Below are positions 41,001 through 51,727 of a stretch of DNA of 64,000 bases, one piece after another. A model generated the notes under the pieces. That model was given only the letters and a program-made list of their open reading frames with translations. It was not told the origin of the DNA and did not search any database. The translations under genes were made by a program, and so were the position numbers. The stretch's first letter is position 1. The number at the start of each line of letters is the position of its first letter. This DNA comes from Setaria digitata (taxonomy: Eukaryota > Nematoda > Chromadorea > Rhabditida > Setariidae): the NCBI GenBank assembly GCA_003640385.1, contig RCAB01000149.1, positions 62,001-126,000 on the forward strand, read 5' to 3'.

Positions 41001-43754
41001 AAGAAGACAGTTACTGTTGCTTGTAATAATAAATTATAGCAATTAATAAGTAATGTTAAAACTGAGAATGGACAGCATCGGGTGCTAATGCTACTGAATT
41101 AGATAATACTGAAACTGGAAACATAATATTGGAATACAGTAATAGTGATAATATTACTAAATAACAGTAATTATTTAATAATAAATAATATTAATACTGA
41201 GAAGGGATAATATTGGAATATAATGCTAGCGCTAATTTTATTGAATAAAAGTTATTAGTAATAAATTAATGTGAAAAATTAACACTAGCTATCACTATTA
41301 CAACGTATTAAAAGCATTCAGTTGATGAACATTTTTTGTGTTTGAACTTAAAAAATCAGTAGCTATTCATTAATTTAAAAACGTTTGAAAAGTTTTGCAA
41401 ATGAAAATAACGCTCAGTTATTATTTAAATTCATTGAAGCCAATTCCTTTATGCTATAAAAATTTTAAAAAGCAAAAGCAGTTACTTTGCACCACCACAG
41501 AACTCTTGCAAGTCTGAATTTTAAAATAATATTATCAGATGAATTTGTCTTACTTATCCAAACAGATTTGTCCTTAATTAATAAAAGGTACTATAAATTC
41601 TAAATTTGTTCTGCTTAATTTTAATAAAAATTCATTAATTGTCTATTCTAATTTAACAGAATGGAATCACATTTCAATAGTGTGGTAGGAAAAGATTTTT
41701 TTTTTTTTCTCTCTTCTTAAGATTTTAAGCACATCTCATCAAGTAATGACAATGAAGTTGTCACTGAAATGGAAATATTTTTGAATTTAATTGTTAATCA
41801 ATTGGAATTGCTAGAGTACTTACATTTATGAAATTAGCAGATTTGAATTTTTTTAATTCTGAAATTTTCATAGTAAGCAAAATAAAAATTGCTAAAAAGG
41901 AACTGAATATCAATTAGATTTAAATTACTTACTTTTTAAATTACTAAAATCTAAAGTGGACATATTCCGAAGTTAATGGCTAGAAAATAAGATGGTGTTT
42001 GCGATCTTATGCTTCAGGTATGATAAACAAACAAAAAATGCGGCTAATTTAATTGTTAATTAAAACTAAATTGAAACTGAACTGACGTCAATTGAAGGAA
42101 CTGGAAATGTTGGCGCATTATCATTTTCATCGATCACATTTACTACGACATGAACAGCATTCCCATGTGCATGATTATCAATCGGTATGGCAATTAAGTG
42201 ATAAGAAGCGTGACGTTCGTAATCCAGTTCGCGTATTACACGTATCTCACCACTTACTTCCTCTACTGTTATGTACTGCAAATGAAGATTGTGCTTAATA
42301 TGAATTCGCATCAATTTTATTCGTTTAAGAAAAAGCTTTTTTTTTTTTTGAATGAAATGAGCCAAAAAAGTTACTATTGATTATTTAGACGACTTAAAAT
42401 TCTTGATTTTTCGAAAAAAAAAAAGGAAAAGGAATTAGTTGATAATTTTTCTCCGATTAGTAAGTACCATTTAACAAAATATTTTCTTTGTCCACAGTTC
42501 TTTCTGGATAGTGTTCCATTTACCAATTCGTAAATTTAATTTCAGATAAATGCATTTCGTAGCTCCTGTTAGGAAATCAATTGAAAAGGAGTTACGTCAC
42601 GATGACATTTGTTAATTCAGTGTGGTCTATCGGTCTTCCTATTATTTTTTCCTCACTTCTGACGTATTTTGCTATAAAATGTAAGGGTAAAATTGTTTTC
42701 TAGATTTTCTACTACAAATTGATCACACGTAGATCACAATAGTGGCATGTTCTTTGTCGGAGGTAGACGTGAAGGTAAGTGATACTGTCAAAGGCTGGGA
42801 AAATGAATTATAAAAAATTTAAGATGCTAAAAGGTGCATTTTTTCTACTTTTAAATTTAGAAAAACACATGTATTAATTTTATCTTTTCTTCTTTACCTC
42901 TCTCGACTCTTTAATTTGTTTGTGTTTCTTTTTGCTTTGGTAAATTTTAAATTTCATAAAATTAATTTACACTGGATTTGAAAATATTCAACGGCAAATT
43001 AAATTCTAAAGTAACCGCTTAAAAGCGTTATGAAAATGGCATTATATTTTCGAGCGACTGCATCAGCGGTCTTCTAAATTAATTTCAATTCAATTAGTTC
43101 TCATTTATAATTGGTTTATCGGTCAGTCGGGCCAGGTATGGTGTTACCATTGCATTTATGCGATTTAAATTGCTCCATGAATAAATTGTATTTGAATTTC
43201 AAAATTTCGATATGAAAACTCAAAAATTTCTCAGCAATTTTTATAATTCAATGAAGAAAATGATGAATTACAAAATGTCATAATCGGATTTAATTTACAA
43301 AATCGTAAATGAAGAAAATTTAGAAAACAGCAATAAAGGTAAATTTTATTAGAATATTATCTCAGAGATTTTTTTTTATGAATTTCCTTTACATTTTCTA
43401 CTTCTTTTCAGCAGTTTGCTTTGGGCTTTGTTATGAGAAAATTAATTTAGGTTATTTGAAATCTGTTTTAGAAAACCGCTAGATTAGAATTTTTTTTTGT
43501 ATTATTCAAGATGATTTCACGACTAAACAAATAATTCAATTCTCGTAATTTCAGTAACTTACTTTTTCGATTTCACCACTGTTATCCGAATAAACAATAT
43601 AAAAATTAGCTTTGGTACCATCTGATGGAGTACCATTAACATAACCAACGATATGTCCAACGGGTGCTTGCTCAGAAATATTGAAAACTTTTTGCTGATC
43701 ACATACAGTATCCCGTAATGCAGTAATTATTATCAATAATTGATAAATAAGCAT
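12278..43754 (-). CDS. cdh-1: giant Dachsous-type cadherin (CDH-1-like)
   Basis: Large atypical cadherin for cell-cell recognition and planar polarity at the plasma membrane. I traced 50 exons that sum to 8,487 nt (2,829 codons, in phase throughout): 43754-43563, 42275-42087, 40359-40232, 39980-39855, 39439-39256, 39087-38783, 38634-38442, 38317-38111, 37905-37717, 29559-29382, 28767-28598, 28234-28085, 27898-27785, 27614-27465, 27375-27202, 26926-26681, 26530-26315, 26049-25830, 25475-25292, 24925-24843, 24669-24474, 24304-24217, 24027-23799, 23374-23223, 22886-22765, 22520-22363, 22015-21800, 21454-21329, 20960-20754, 20521-20388, 20317-20196, 20019-19903, 19775-19568, 19224-19017, 18531-18469, 18317-18130, 17908-17668, 17470-17302, 17112-16920, 16799-16648, 16069-15664, 15183-14989, 14887-14718, 14340-14253, 14077-13913, 13647-13528, 13437-13379, 13195-13063, 12931-12755, 12364-12278. 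There are about 25 EC repeats, twelve with linkers such as DENDNAP, DANDNAP, DINDNAP and DVNDNAP, and many with DxD and LDxE-like motifs. No EGF or LamG module precedes the single transmembrane helix, which favours Dachsous over Fat. The symbol follows the C. elegans Dachsous relative and is an inference. Confidence 0.9.
12383..12715. repeat. degenerate TATCAC/TATTAT minisatellite in last cadherin intron
   Basis: Nearly all of the last cadherin intron (12365-12754) is made of variants of words such as ATATTATCACTAC, CTATCATATTTG and TATTATTGCTGC. They recur every 20-60 bases without a clean period. It looks like an old, decayed simple-sequence array. Nothing coding is evident in it. Confidence 0.65.
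30095..35058 (+). CDS. OSCP1: OSCP1 / NOR1 (oxidored-nitro domain) family protein
   Basis: Nine exons (30095-30172, 30466-30644, 30889-31057, 31258-31332, 31567-31776, 31997-32074, 32325-32430, 32673-32806, 34909-35058) join in phase to 393 codons (392 aa), close to the vertebrate length. Family landmarks are PLLFLNMGGEMIYIL at the start, KFLEELFKPQ, MEKLYALMTMAYKYQ, RVNVSLFLREK, DDGRFIL, IKLGTNMYTT, FDLNLFADD and KGEDVLNLLDEA near the end. OSCP1 was described in mammals as an organic-solute-carrier partner and has also been linked to cilia; its molecular role is unclear. The exon at 31567 is preceded by a TTTTGAG acceptor, which is unusual. The last intron carries the N-containing duplication at 34013-34204. 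The gene lies antisense inside a cadherin intron. Confidence 0.94.
33895..34015. repeat. imperfect GAT/AAT triplet microsatellite
   Basis: About 120 bases consist mainly of GAT and AAT triplets with scattered substitutions, in the last intron of OSCP1. One frame reads as a spurious run of Asp and Asn. No splice-compatible exon was found there, so I treat it as non-coding simple sequence. Confidence 0.8.
34013..34204. repeat. direct duplication around a single N (assembly join)
   Basis: About 93 bases starting GATGTTACGGAGTGG and ending in an AAC/CAG triplet run (34013-34105) are repeated almost exactly at 34109-34204. The copies are separated by an N at 34106; the second copy has a 4-base insertion (AGTA) after GCATTA. 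A lone N between near-identical flanks is typical of a gap closed without merging overlapping contig ends. The genome may have one copy. Confidence 0.85.
36355..36560. repeat. C-rich degenerate tandem repeat in cadherin intron
   Basis: A C/T-rich patch repeats the pattern CCCCGCTATxCCTCAGACC at about 36367, 36407, 36448 and 36530, with a roughly 40-base spacing for the first three. It is much richer in C than its surroundings. No open frame or RNA gene is evident. Confidence 0.55.
40360..42086 (-). other. second large cadherin intron, no gene seen
   Basis: The 1.7-kb intron between the cadherin exons 42275-42087 and 40359-40232 is AT-rich. A sub-region (about 41030-41260) repeats words such as TAATACTGAGAA and ATAATATTGGAATA. 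A 76-codon minus-strand frame at 40377-40607 contains a hydrophobic run but has no splice support and no recognised homology, so I do not call it a gene. Confidence 0.5.
43563..43754 (-). other. cadherin exon 1: signal peptide and start of EC1
   Basis: The 64-codon first exon begins with a hydrophobic stretch (MLIYQLLIIITAL) and a Cys near residue 18, typical of a secretory signal peptide. It continues into FNISEQAPVGHIVG, the usual opening strand of a cadherin repeat. It ends in phase 0 at a GTAAGT donor and joins the exon at 42087-42275, which supplies the GEIRV...LDYE motif and the first DENDNAP linker. Upstream non-coding exons cannot be excluded. Confidence 0.8.
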
Positions 43755-44464
43755 TCGGATAATTGATAAAAATAGAATTATTGTAGTTAGATAGAAATTG
43801 AAACGGATAGTTTTTATTAACGAGTTTCGGTAGAGGTCATCAGCAGAGAGGTCATCAACAACATATCATCATTATCGATCAGTATAACAATCATCATCAG
43901 TACTAATGATAACGATCAGTAAGTTACCATTCCGTTCTGTGTGAAATTCATACATTACATCGGCATTATCACTTTGATGATTCCTTTAAAACAATTTAAA
44001 AAGACATTTAAATAAATGAGTTTTCTTACCATACATAGTTAGTTAGTTGAAGCGTTTCTTATTTAAAAAAAAAAAAAAAAAGAAATGAATTTACTGAACA
44101 AAGAAATTGAACATGTGTGTTGGAGTTACCAAATGCAAATTTGAAATGTTACAAATAGATACACTTCTGGATGAAAAGTTTGTTTTAGAATTTCAGTAGC
44201 AATTAAAGTGGCATTTCCGCTTCTTTCATGAAAAATTTGAAGCTAAAGAGTGAGGACAATTCCTCAGGATACGGCGATGAAAGGGTGAAAAATGTGGCGA
44301 AATTGATGGATTGATAGATAATGATAGGGTATCAGGATGAAAGCATTCAGTACGAGAAACAAGTTCTAACAAAAGGTAAAGAAAAGGATATATTATTTTC
44401 ACCTGAAACATTGACGGAACATAGACAAATATTTCGGAAAATATCGGTACAATGAGATGATGAT

Positions 44465-44670
44465 CGACAAATGATAAGATTAAAAATAACATATCTATTC
44501 GTTGCAAAATAATTAAATAATAAGTTAAATGACCGACAAATGATAAGAACAAATAACATATCTATTCTTTGCAAATTAATTAAGCAATAAAATAAATGAT
44601 TGTGATCAGATTACAAGTAACGAATCTATTCGTTGCAAACTAATTAAGCAATAATTTAAATTTAATCGAA
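44465..44670. repeat. about three copies of a 65-70-bp tandem repeat
   Basis: The motif ATCTATTCGTTGCAAA or a one-base variant occurs at about 44491, 44560 and 44625, each followed by AATTAA and an AATAA run. The motif CGACAAATGATAAGA occurs at about 44465 and 44534. Spacing is 65-70 bases with point differences between copies, so this is a short diverged minisatellite. It ends where the N-flanked duplication starts. Confidence 0.75.
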
Positions 44671-44681
44671 AAATGATTAGG

Positions 44682-45000
44682 AATAGATGACTGTTGAAGT
44701 AGAAGAAAAATAAACATTCTCCATTCAATGAACGATGCAATTAATCTATTTCCTCTTTCTTTTCTTCCTTAAATGTTTTTTCTTTCCTTTTTAATTCTTC
44801 AGTTTTGGAAAAAAAAAAAACAAGAAGATAGAAAAGTGANAAATAGATGACTGTTGAAGTAGAAGAAAAATAAACATTCTCCATTCAATGAACGGTGCAA
44901 TTAATCTATTTCCTCTTTCTTTTCTTCCTTTAATGTTTTTTCTTCCCTTTTTAATTCTTCAGTTTTGGAAAAAAAAAAAACAAGAAGATAGAAAAGTGAA
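44682..45000. repeat. 160-bp direct duplication around a single N (assembly join)
   Basis: The segment 44682-44839 (starting AATAGATGACTGTTGAAG) recurs at 44842-45000 with a few differences (for example AACGATGC versus AACGGTGC, and a one-base indel in a T/C run). The two are separated by N at 44840. The differences look like alleles or sequencing noise at two contig ends joined without being merged. Confidence 0.85.
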
Positions 45001-46128
45001 ATGAATCTTTCCTGTGATTAAAAATTTGGAAAAAAAAGGAAAACTTTTTCATGCCTAAATCAGAAAGAAATTTGACAGTGCTTTGCTTAATTAATTTCTA
45101 TGACGAACACTTTCACCAATACATTTATGAAATTTGTCATTTTTGATAAATATTTACACTGACATTTGAAGATGAAGTAGAAAATAAATTTTGAAATTAA
45201 TTCTTCCTACTGAAAGATTTGTTGAGCTAATGAAAAATAAACTGCTTGCTTGAAATTTATCCAAATTAAAAAAAAAAAATATTTCCTCTCTTTTCTCTTT
45301 CAACCCTCCTCGTTCAACACAAAAAAAAGGGTTGTCTTTTATTTTTAAGGGCATTAATTCTCGTTATTAGATTTCAAAAGAAGAAATTCTATAAGCTGAT
45401 CTGTTTTTGAACAGTCCGCAATCAATCGCTTAATTAATCAATCAATTGTTTAGGCTTTTTTGAATTGAGAAATTAGTTGAAGACAAAAGAAACAGGACAC
45501 TCATCATTGCTAAAGAAGTATACAACATGACAGTGTTAGAAGTTTATTGCGTTGATAGCGATCTGATCAAAATGAAAGATATATCAGATAAATTTATGAA
45601 TTTCAAGGAAAAGATTATTAAAAAAAAGCAATTGCATAACGGGGAGATGGATGGGAAGCTAGTGAAAGTTGATATTTCCCAAGCATAAGCAGTAAAAGAT
45701 TTTAATAAAAGAAAAAAAATCTTAACTTCCTGAAATATATCATTTTCAAAAAAAAAAAAAATGACTGATTCATTAAAGCAAATCAGAGCATGTAAATAAA
45801 TATGAAAATTTCGACAATCCTATTCCTTCTTCTAATTTGCTTTAAAATTGATCAAAAATCGGAGTTAATAATAATGGAGATTCAAAATAAATGCTTTATT
45901 AAAAGGTGTGAAGTGAAATTCAGAAAAATAAAATTGAAATTTGAAAATTCGGCCAACTATTACACTACGATATAGGTTAAACAACCAAGTTTTTTAATAA
46001 TTATTTTGAAAGCAATATTAATACGTTCTGCAAAGAATATTCGCTATAAAAGTATATCACATTGTAAAATTACTGATAACAGTGAAATCAAAAAGTTTTC
46101 CTTTAGTGGCAAAGTTAAGAAGATGAGA

Positions 46129-46290
46129 GTCTAGGTGAGCTTGTGAGTATCGAGGAAAAAGTAGACTAGATAAACAAGAGAGTGTTGAAAAAAAAAAGTA
46201 AAGTAGATAAGCATATGAGTAATGGGAAAAATAGACTAGGTAGATGTGTATGAGAAAGAAATAGACTAGATAGTACTGAAAAAAAAAATC
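46129..46290. repeat. degenerate TAGACTAGATA minisatellite
   Basis: Three or four diverged units containing AGTAGACTAGATAA or TAGACTAGGTAGA followed by GAGTATGAG-like words and A runs occur over about 160 bases. The unit length is roughly 45-55 bases. No coding content is seen. Confidence 0.5.
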
Positions 46291-46439
46291 TATGAAAAGA
46301 TTGAACAGGGAATATTTTGAGGCTTTTTTTGAAAAAGAAAAGAAATCCCTGAAGAAGTGTTAGTAATGTCTAACAAGATTTAGTGAATTTCAAATGAGTA
46401 AAATGGATGTGCCATCATCGGTTTGTAATATTAAGTGAA

Positions 46440-46745
46440 TTGCAGCGAAGAATTGATGTACAGCTGGATCTGAGGGTCGTCCGCAATTCTTCTTAGGTTG
46501 GCGAAGTAAGAGGGAGAGAGGTGCAGAGGGGACAGGGGACAAGGTTGACAACAGGGATGGGAAGGAGGAGATAGGAGAAAGGGGACAGGGGACAAAGTTG
46601 ACAACAAGGAGGAGGTGTCAGAAGAAAATAGGAGAGGACACCGGACCCCTCCTCTTTCGCCGGTTGCTATCGGTGCTACCGGTTATTGGCACCTGTAGGG
46701 CACCAACTGCTAATAACCACCCATCCTGTCCTTGATGACTAAATA
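46440..46745. repeat. GC-rich block with a 53-bp internal repeat
   Basis: About 300 bases are much richer in G and C than anything nearby. The word AGGGGACAGGGGACAA followed by a GTTGACAAC-type stretch occurs at 46527 and 46580, a 53-base period. It is followed by a C-rich part with CCGGTTGCTATCGGTGCTACC and CACCTGTAGGGCACC words, ending in an AAATAAAATAAAATC tail. A purine-rich variable repeat, a GC-rich body and an A-rich tail could fit a dispersed non-autonomous retroelement, but no target-site duplication was found. Confidence 0.5.
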
Positions 46746-49692
46746 AAATAAAATCTTTGAAAACTGTTTAGTAGCACTTCTTTCGCCAATTCATTTACTA
46801 CAGCAAAATATCAATGGGTCCTGTTATAAAGTGATAATGTGATAAAAAGGAAATCATAATGATAATAAATGTATGATAATGAGAAATCATCAGTGCCTCT
46901 CAAGAATTATATATGCAAATCCTGCTAGAGTGCAGCATCAAACAACGAGCACTTGTTATGCTAACGAGGAAGGGAGAAAGGAACATCTCAAATTTTATAT
47001 TAAATATCAAGGGAATATTTGGCAAATCTATTAAAAACATATCTAACAAAACAGTAAAAGTTAATTTCTAAATAGTTAATTCTTTTTCTTTGCCTCGTTA
47101 GAATTAACTTTTATGGTCAATTTCAATGACAAAAATTTGGAAAATTATGCAGTTTGAAATATATCGAAAAAGTGCCAAAGAAAAGAAATAAAATTAATTT
47201 TATCGAATAAGAAATAATTTTTGAAATGTTATAGTAAATTTATTGTTTAAAAAAGAATTGAGAGATAGAAGGAAGTGAACTGAAATGGATCAGATGAAAT
47301 GGATGTTGTACATGCAATAATTGAATTAGAATAATATAGGGCAGGTAAAAATGCGATCAAAATGGAATTAAGTAAAACTTTTCTAAATTTATCATCCACT
47401 TACTCCTTATGCTATTCATTATTTCCTTCTTCTTTGAATAAAATTATGAGCTTTTCTTAATTGACAATGCTTTAAAAAAGTGAAAAGAAATAATTCACTA
47501 TTAAAAAAGATTTAAATTTGAAGAATATTGTCAGAAAATTTCATGCCATGTTGTTTAAGCTAGATTTAAAATCATAAAATTACGGAACTGAGAGTGAGAA
47601 ATGACAACAGATATAAAATTGAACTCTGATAATAAAAGACATTACACTACTGTTAGGAACATTGATAAAAATGATGACCATGAGCATTAATTAGGAAATT
47701 TGATAATTCTTCATTTGGATAGTAGAAAAGATTTATTTAAAAAAAAGAAAATTGTTCGGCTTGCATATTGGAAGCTTCTCGAATTAAATGTTTTCTAATC
47801 ACTCATTAATCTCATTTTAAGATGACAGAAGTATAATTTTAGAAATATCAGAACTTTTGAATATTTTCAAACTTTCCATTATCATTAACATTACTGAAGT
47901 TAATGATTTCACTATAAAACTTGTTAACACGTCTGTTACTTCATACGTTTCATTCCCTTCGGATATTTATTTCATTCTTCAAGTACCACACTTATCATTA
48001 TTCCAGAACAATTCTACTACAGTTGTTCACTTCTAAAAATCCTAAATTTCCAATTTTAAAGAATTTTTGATTAATGTGATAAGCAAAGTTCCACCATCAA
48101 CCACTTTCCTTTCCCAGTTCCATCTGTCTTTCACTTTAACTATCATTTATTTAACAAAAAAAAAAGATCATTATGAAGTTTGAGTGAAATTTTTTTCAGA
48201 AACTTTTTTGCAATGTCATCCATAAACCGACTGATTGCTGACAGTGTACTGATGATAATAATAACAATGTCAATTTTCATTTAATTATACCTGTGCGAAT
48301 ACATTTCAGATATCCACTTAATGCATTAATGGCAACAAAAAATAATTGTAATAATAAATGATAGTAATGGCAATTCATTAATGATATTATTATCATTCTT
48401 GTTATTGTTAGTAATATAAATATTATGATTACTATATAATTCAAAAGACTTTTTTCAAGAATAGAAGTAATTGTCGACCAAGCAATTTTCAGCATAGCAA
48501 GATTAAGGCATATAGAAGAGATTTTAAGAATTGAAAATTATTATCGAAACTTAAAAATACAAATAAAGAGGACGGAGAGAAATGTACGTCTAAAAGGTGC
48601 TCGTATAATAATTATGATGCATCATTATCCATTAGGATACAAATGAAGAATGGAAAGGGAAAAAGAATCATTTATAGAGGTGAAGAACGAAATTAAATGT
48701 TGACGAGGAATTAAAATTTTTCCCGACAAAAATTTAAGTAATAAATTAAAAGAAATTATTTATGAGAGGAATAAGGTAAAAGGAATTGTTGAAAAGTTTA
48801 CTAACAAATGTAAGCATTTCAAAGGAAAAAAACGAATCATTTTCTCAGTGAAATAACCAATGATTATTTGGTGAGAGAAATTAGATTATAATGGCTAATG
48901 TACAATAGAATAAGTATGAAATTCATAATGAAGAGTTAATTGAAAGGGGGGAGAGAGAGAGAACAAAAAGGGGGAGAGAGAAAATCGGATGCAAAAGAAA
49001 GAGAATACCTGATTGCATTGCAGTTTATCACGACCGGATCCGGTTCTGAAAGGAGCAGATAGGGGAAGGTGAATAATGGCGTACATTAAGCAGGTCAGTC
49101 ATCCCTAATGGAAAGCCAAAAGAAGGAAGTGGGCGAGAAAACAATTTCGGGAAAATACGAATAGATTCACACCTCTTATTATGTTTTGTATCAGTAGTAA
49201 TATAAGGGATAGATCCGTTTTTTTGCTTAACAAGTTCGTCTCTTACCACTTCTAAATCAATTCAAACATGGTGCAGACCTTTGACACTCAGATTCTCCTA
49301 TGGATGTTCAATTTGCATATCGCGAACAGCGGTAAATTTGAAATGTGTCGCAGGAATTTCTTAGCAACTAGAAGGGAGTTATCAGGTAGGGGGGGGAGGG
49401 AGTTAACAATGTATATGTAAGGGTCAGACTAAATGATCTAACATAGGTACCTAATATAGTATTATACATTGTATATTTGGACAACATCGATCACTTCTTA
49501 TGTTTGTAGACGGAGTTATAGAGCTAATGTTAAGAATAAGCTGTAAAATAGCACGAGTAACTAGCTAAGGCTTACAAGCTATTACTGTTAAGAGTAAGCT
49601 AGAAAGTGGTAAAAGTAAGTAGGCCGGGATAAAAATATACGCTGTTGTGTATTGTGTGCCTAATTTATCATGTTTCCATTTGGTTTTTCTTC

Positions 49693-49703
49693 CTTCTTTC
49701 CAG
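49693..49703 (+). promoter_or_regulatory. possible trans- or cis-splice acceptor before the 318-aa gene
   Basis: A pyrimidine-rich stretch ending in TTTCCAG at 49703 lies 78 bases before the ATG at 49782. It is a good candidate for a spliced-leader or 5' UTR acceptor. This is an inference from sequence shape only. Confidence 0.35.
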
Positions 49704-49781
49704 TCTGAGATTTATCAAGGATAATGGACATTTGATGTAGGTGGTTAAATTTTGGTGAGTGTTAGCGAAGGGAAGAAAGAA

Positions 49782-51727
49782 ATGGTTCCAACGGTCCAAC
49801 ACTTCAAGCTTCTTATGCATATGAAAAAGCCGAAACCTTGGCACAAAGAGAACGATAATGATGGGAATGGAATGAGCCGTAATGAAAAGATGCGAAATGT
49901 TAATAGGATTTGCAGGTATTATTGTAAAAATGGTCATTATCACATCATTATTGTAATTCTTTTCATCGAATTTTTAATTAAATTGGTATCATAATGATGA
50001 TTTTTTGAATTCAGGACAATATTGTGTTGAGTGAAAGTATAGCTAATGTTTAATTCTTTCAGCGTTTTGCCCAAATTCATTGATTTTATTTAGGCGGCTT
50101 GCTGTGAGCCGTGCCCCAAGCATACTACTAAACTTTCATACTCCAAGAATTAGCAAGAAATCTCATAAACTAAAGGCTGAGCCTCCTTTTTTGATAAGAA
50201 ATTGTATTAGTGGGGTAAGCATTTTTTTTTTTTAAATTTTTTAGAACCTTTCATTGAAATGAAAATTTAGTGCAAATTCTCAGTAATACTATTGTTCTAC
50301 AAGTAACAAAATTTATCACAAAAGCCACAGCTAAATAGCACAAAAATTTTCAGCACAAAAATTTGGAAATTTATGCACAAAAGATACAACAGTGGGCAAA
50401 AAAGTGTAAGCGGAGGAAACGGAATGGTCCTTTCAGTTCCTCATTTACACATAATCAAAGTCGAGTATCATGTAATGATAGGCAGTCCGAAAATGTGCCT
50501 GTTTTTCAAAGTGAATCAACAGCTAAAGCTGCTTTGTTGCGTTCTTTTTATACGATTTGGTATATTGGGCGTATAACAAGAAAATCATTGAGATCGAGTG
50601 AAGAGGTCATTTCTTCCATTGTTTTCCCAAGTCATTTATTAAACCGCATGAATGTTCGTAAAGTAAAGCTTAAACCTTTCGTTCCCTGACTGTTTATGAG
50701 TCTCGAATTTTTGCAAAATTTTGCAAATATGGATTTTTAGGTATGAAAATTCTGAAGTAATTAATATAGTAATAAGGATATATTATTGATGAGACGAAAT
50801 ATATTATTAATGAGACGAAAGTCCTCAATTATTGTATTTGCTAGTTAGATGTTTGAGATATATTTTCCATTTTTCTTTTCTCTTCTCATTATTAAAAATA
50901 CAGGAAATATGTGAGTGAATATGGCTAAGTTATAACATGAAATTCGGTTTGTTGCACTATTCTATTATCTTCTGTGAATTCTAGACTGAAATGGCTTTGA
51001 AAGAACTTTCGCTTTCACCAGTTGTCGAGAAATGTTTAGTAGTAGTGCCAAAAGGTGGTATTGGTGCTGAAATGATCACCGACAAGTCACAGTTATCGAA
51101 ACGAGCATTGCAAACTTTGAGTCGATGGGCACGAATTACGGAAGGTGTGATACAAGACGGATACGAGTCTGGATATGATGATGATCCTGTTGAGGTAATA
51201 TTTGAAATCTTGGCCGATTTTAATCGCAACGGTCTTTTGCTTTTTATAAAATTTACAATCATATTGGTTTTACTGGATATAGATCAATAAATTACATCTT
51301 AACATTGCGAAAAACAATTGGAAGATGATTGCAGCTAAATGGAAATTGCTCTATCATTTGGGATTATCAGTATTAGTAATGATCCATTTAAATAGTCCAG
51401 TTTTAATTTATTCATCAGAACCGACTTAATCTAAGTTCGTCCTATTTGCTATTTCTATTAAATAGAATAAATTCGCTTTTTTGCGGATGGAAAAAAAACG
51501 CATGATTTTACAAACCTTATATAATGTATTAATTTTCATTTCAGATTTGGAACCGTGCAATAGCTTTTGCAAATACATCATATACTGAAAGTGAATCAGA
51601 TAACGCCATGAAATTAGCTGTTGCTGGAACTTCCTTTAAAACTTCGTTTTCCACTAATGCGGATGAAGCAACGCCTCGACGACGAAGATCTAGCAGATTG
51701 TTTAAAGCTGTCAATTCGAACGCCTAA
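49782..51727 (+). CDS. unrecognised 318-aa protein, five exons
   Basis: I do not recognise this protein. Five exons (49782-49915, 50094-50214, 50354-50662, 50985-51194, 51545-51727) have good donor and acceptor sites and join in one frame to exactly 319 codons, which strongly supports a real gene. The N-terminal half is very basic (HMKKPKPWHKEN, KKCKRRKRNG) with no signal peptide. The centre holds FYTIWYIGRITRKSL; the next exon starts TEMALKELSLSPVVEKCLVV and includes LSRWARITEGVIQ and an acidic ESGYDDDPVE. The C-terminus is Ser/Thr-rich and ends PRRRRSSRLFKAVNSNA, a possible nuclear localisation signal. If the donor at 50662 is not used, the frame instead stops at 50690 and the last two exons would be a separate short gene starting at the ATG at 50991. 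An AATAAA at 52251-52256 may be its polyadenylation signal. Confidence 0.7.

Larger units (their letters stand above)
43755..49781. other. 6-kb divergent intergenic region, no gene recognised
   Basis: The region lies between the cadherin start (minus strand) and the unrecognised 318-aa gene (plus strand), so it should hold the promoters of both. It is AT-rich and has short open frames without recognisable domains. It contains several degenerate minisatellites (about 44465-44670 and 46129-46290), an N-containing duplication (44682-45000) and one GC-rich block (about 46440-46745), each listed separately. A TCATCA/GATAACGATC-rich patch at 43860-43930 sits just upstream of the cadherin start. Confidence 0.6.

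Noticed and set aside
12278..43754. Fat-type cadherin or two separate cadherin genes
   Set aside because: No EGF or laminin-G modules occur before the transmembrane helix, which disfavours Fat. The exon phases stay in frame across the large intron, which disfavours two genes.
49743..49994. 80-codon frame at the start of the 318-aa gene taken as a stand-alone ORF
   Set aside because: The part beyond 49915 is intron sequence. A GT donor at 49916 joins in phase to the exon at 50094, giving a longer coherent protein.
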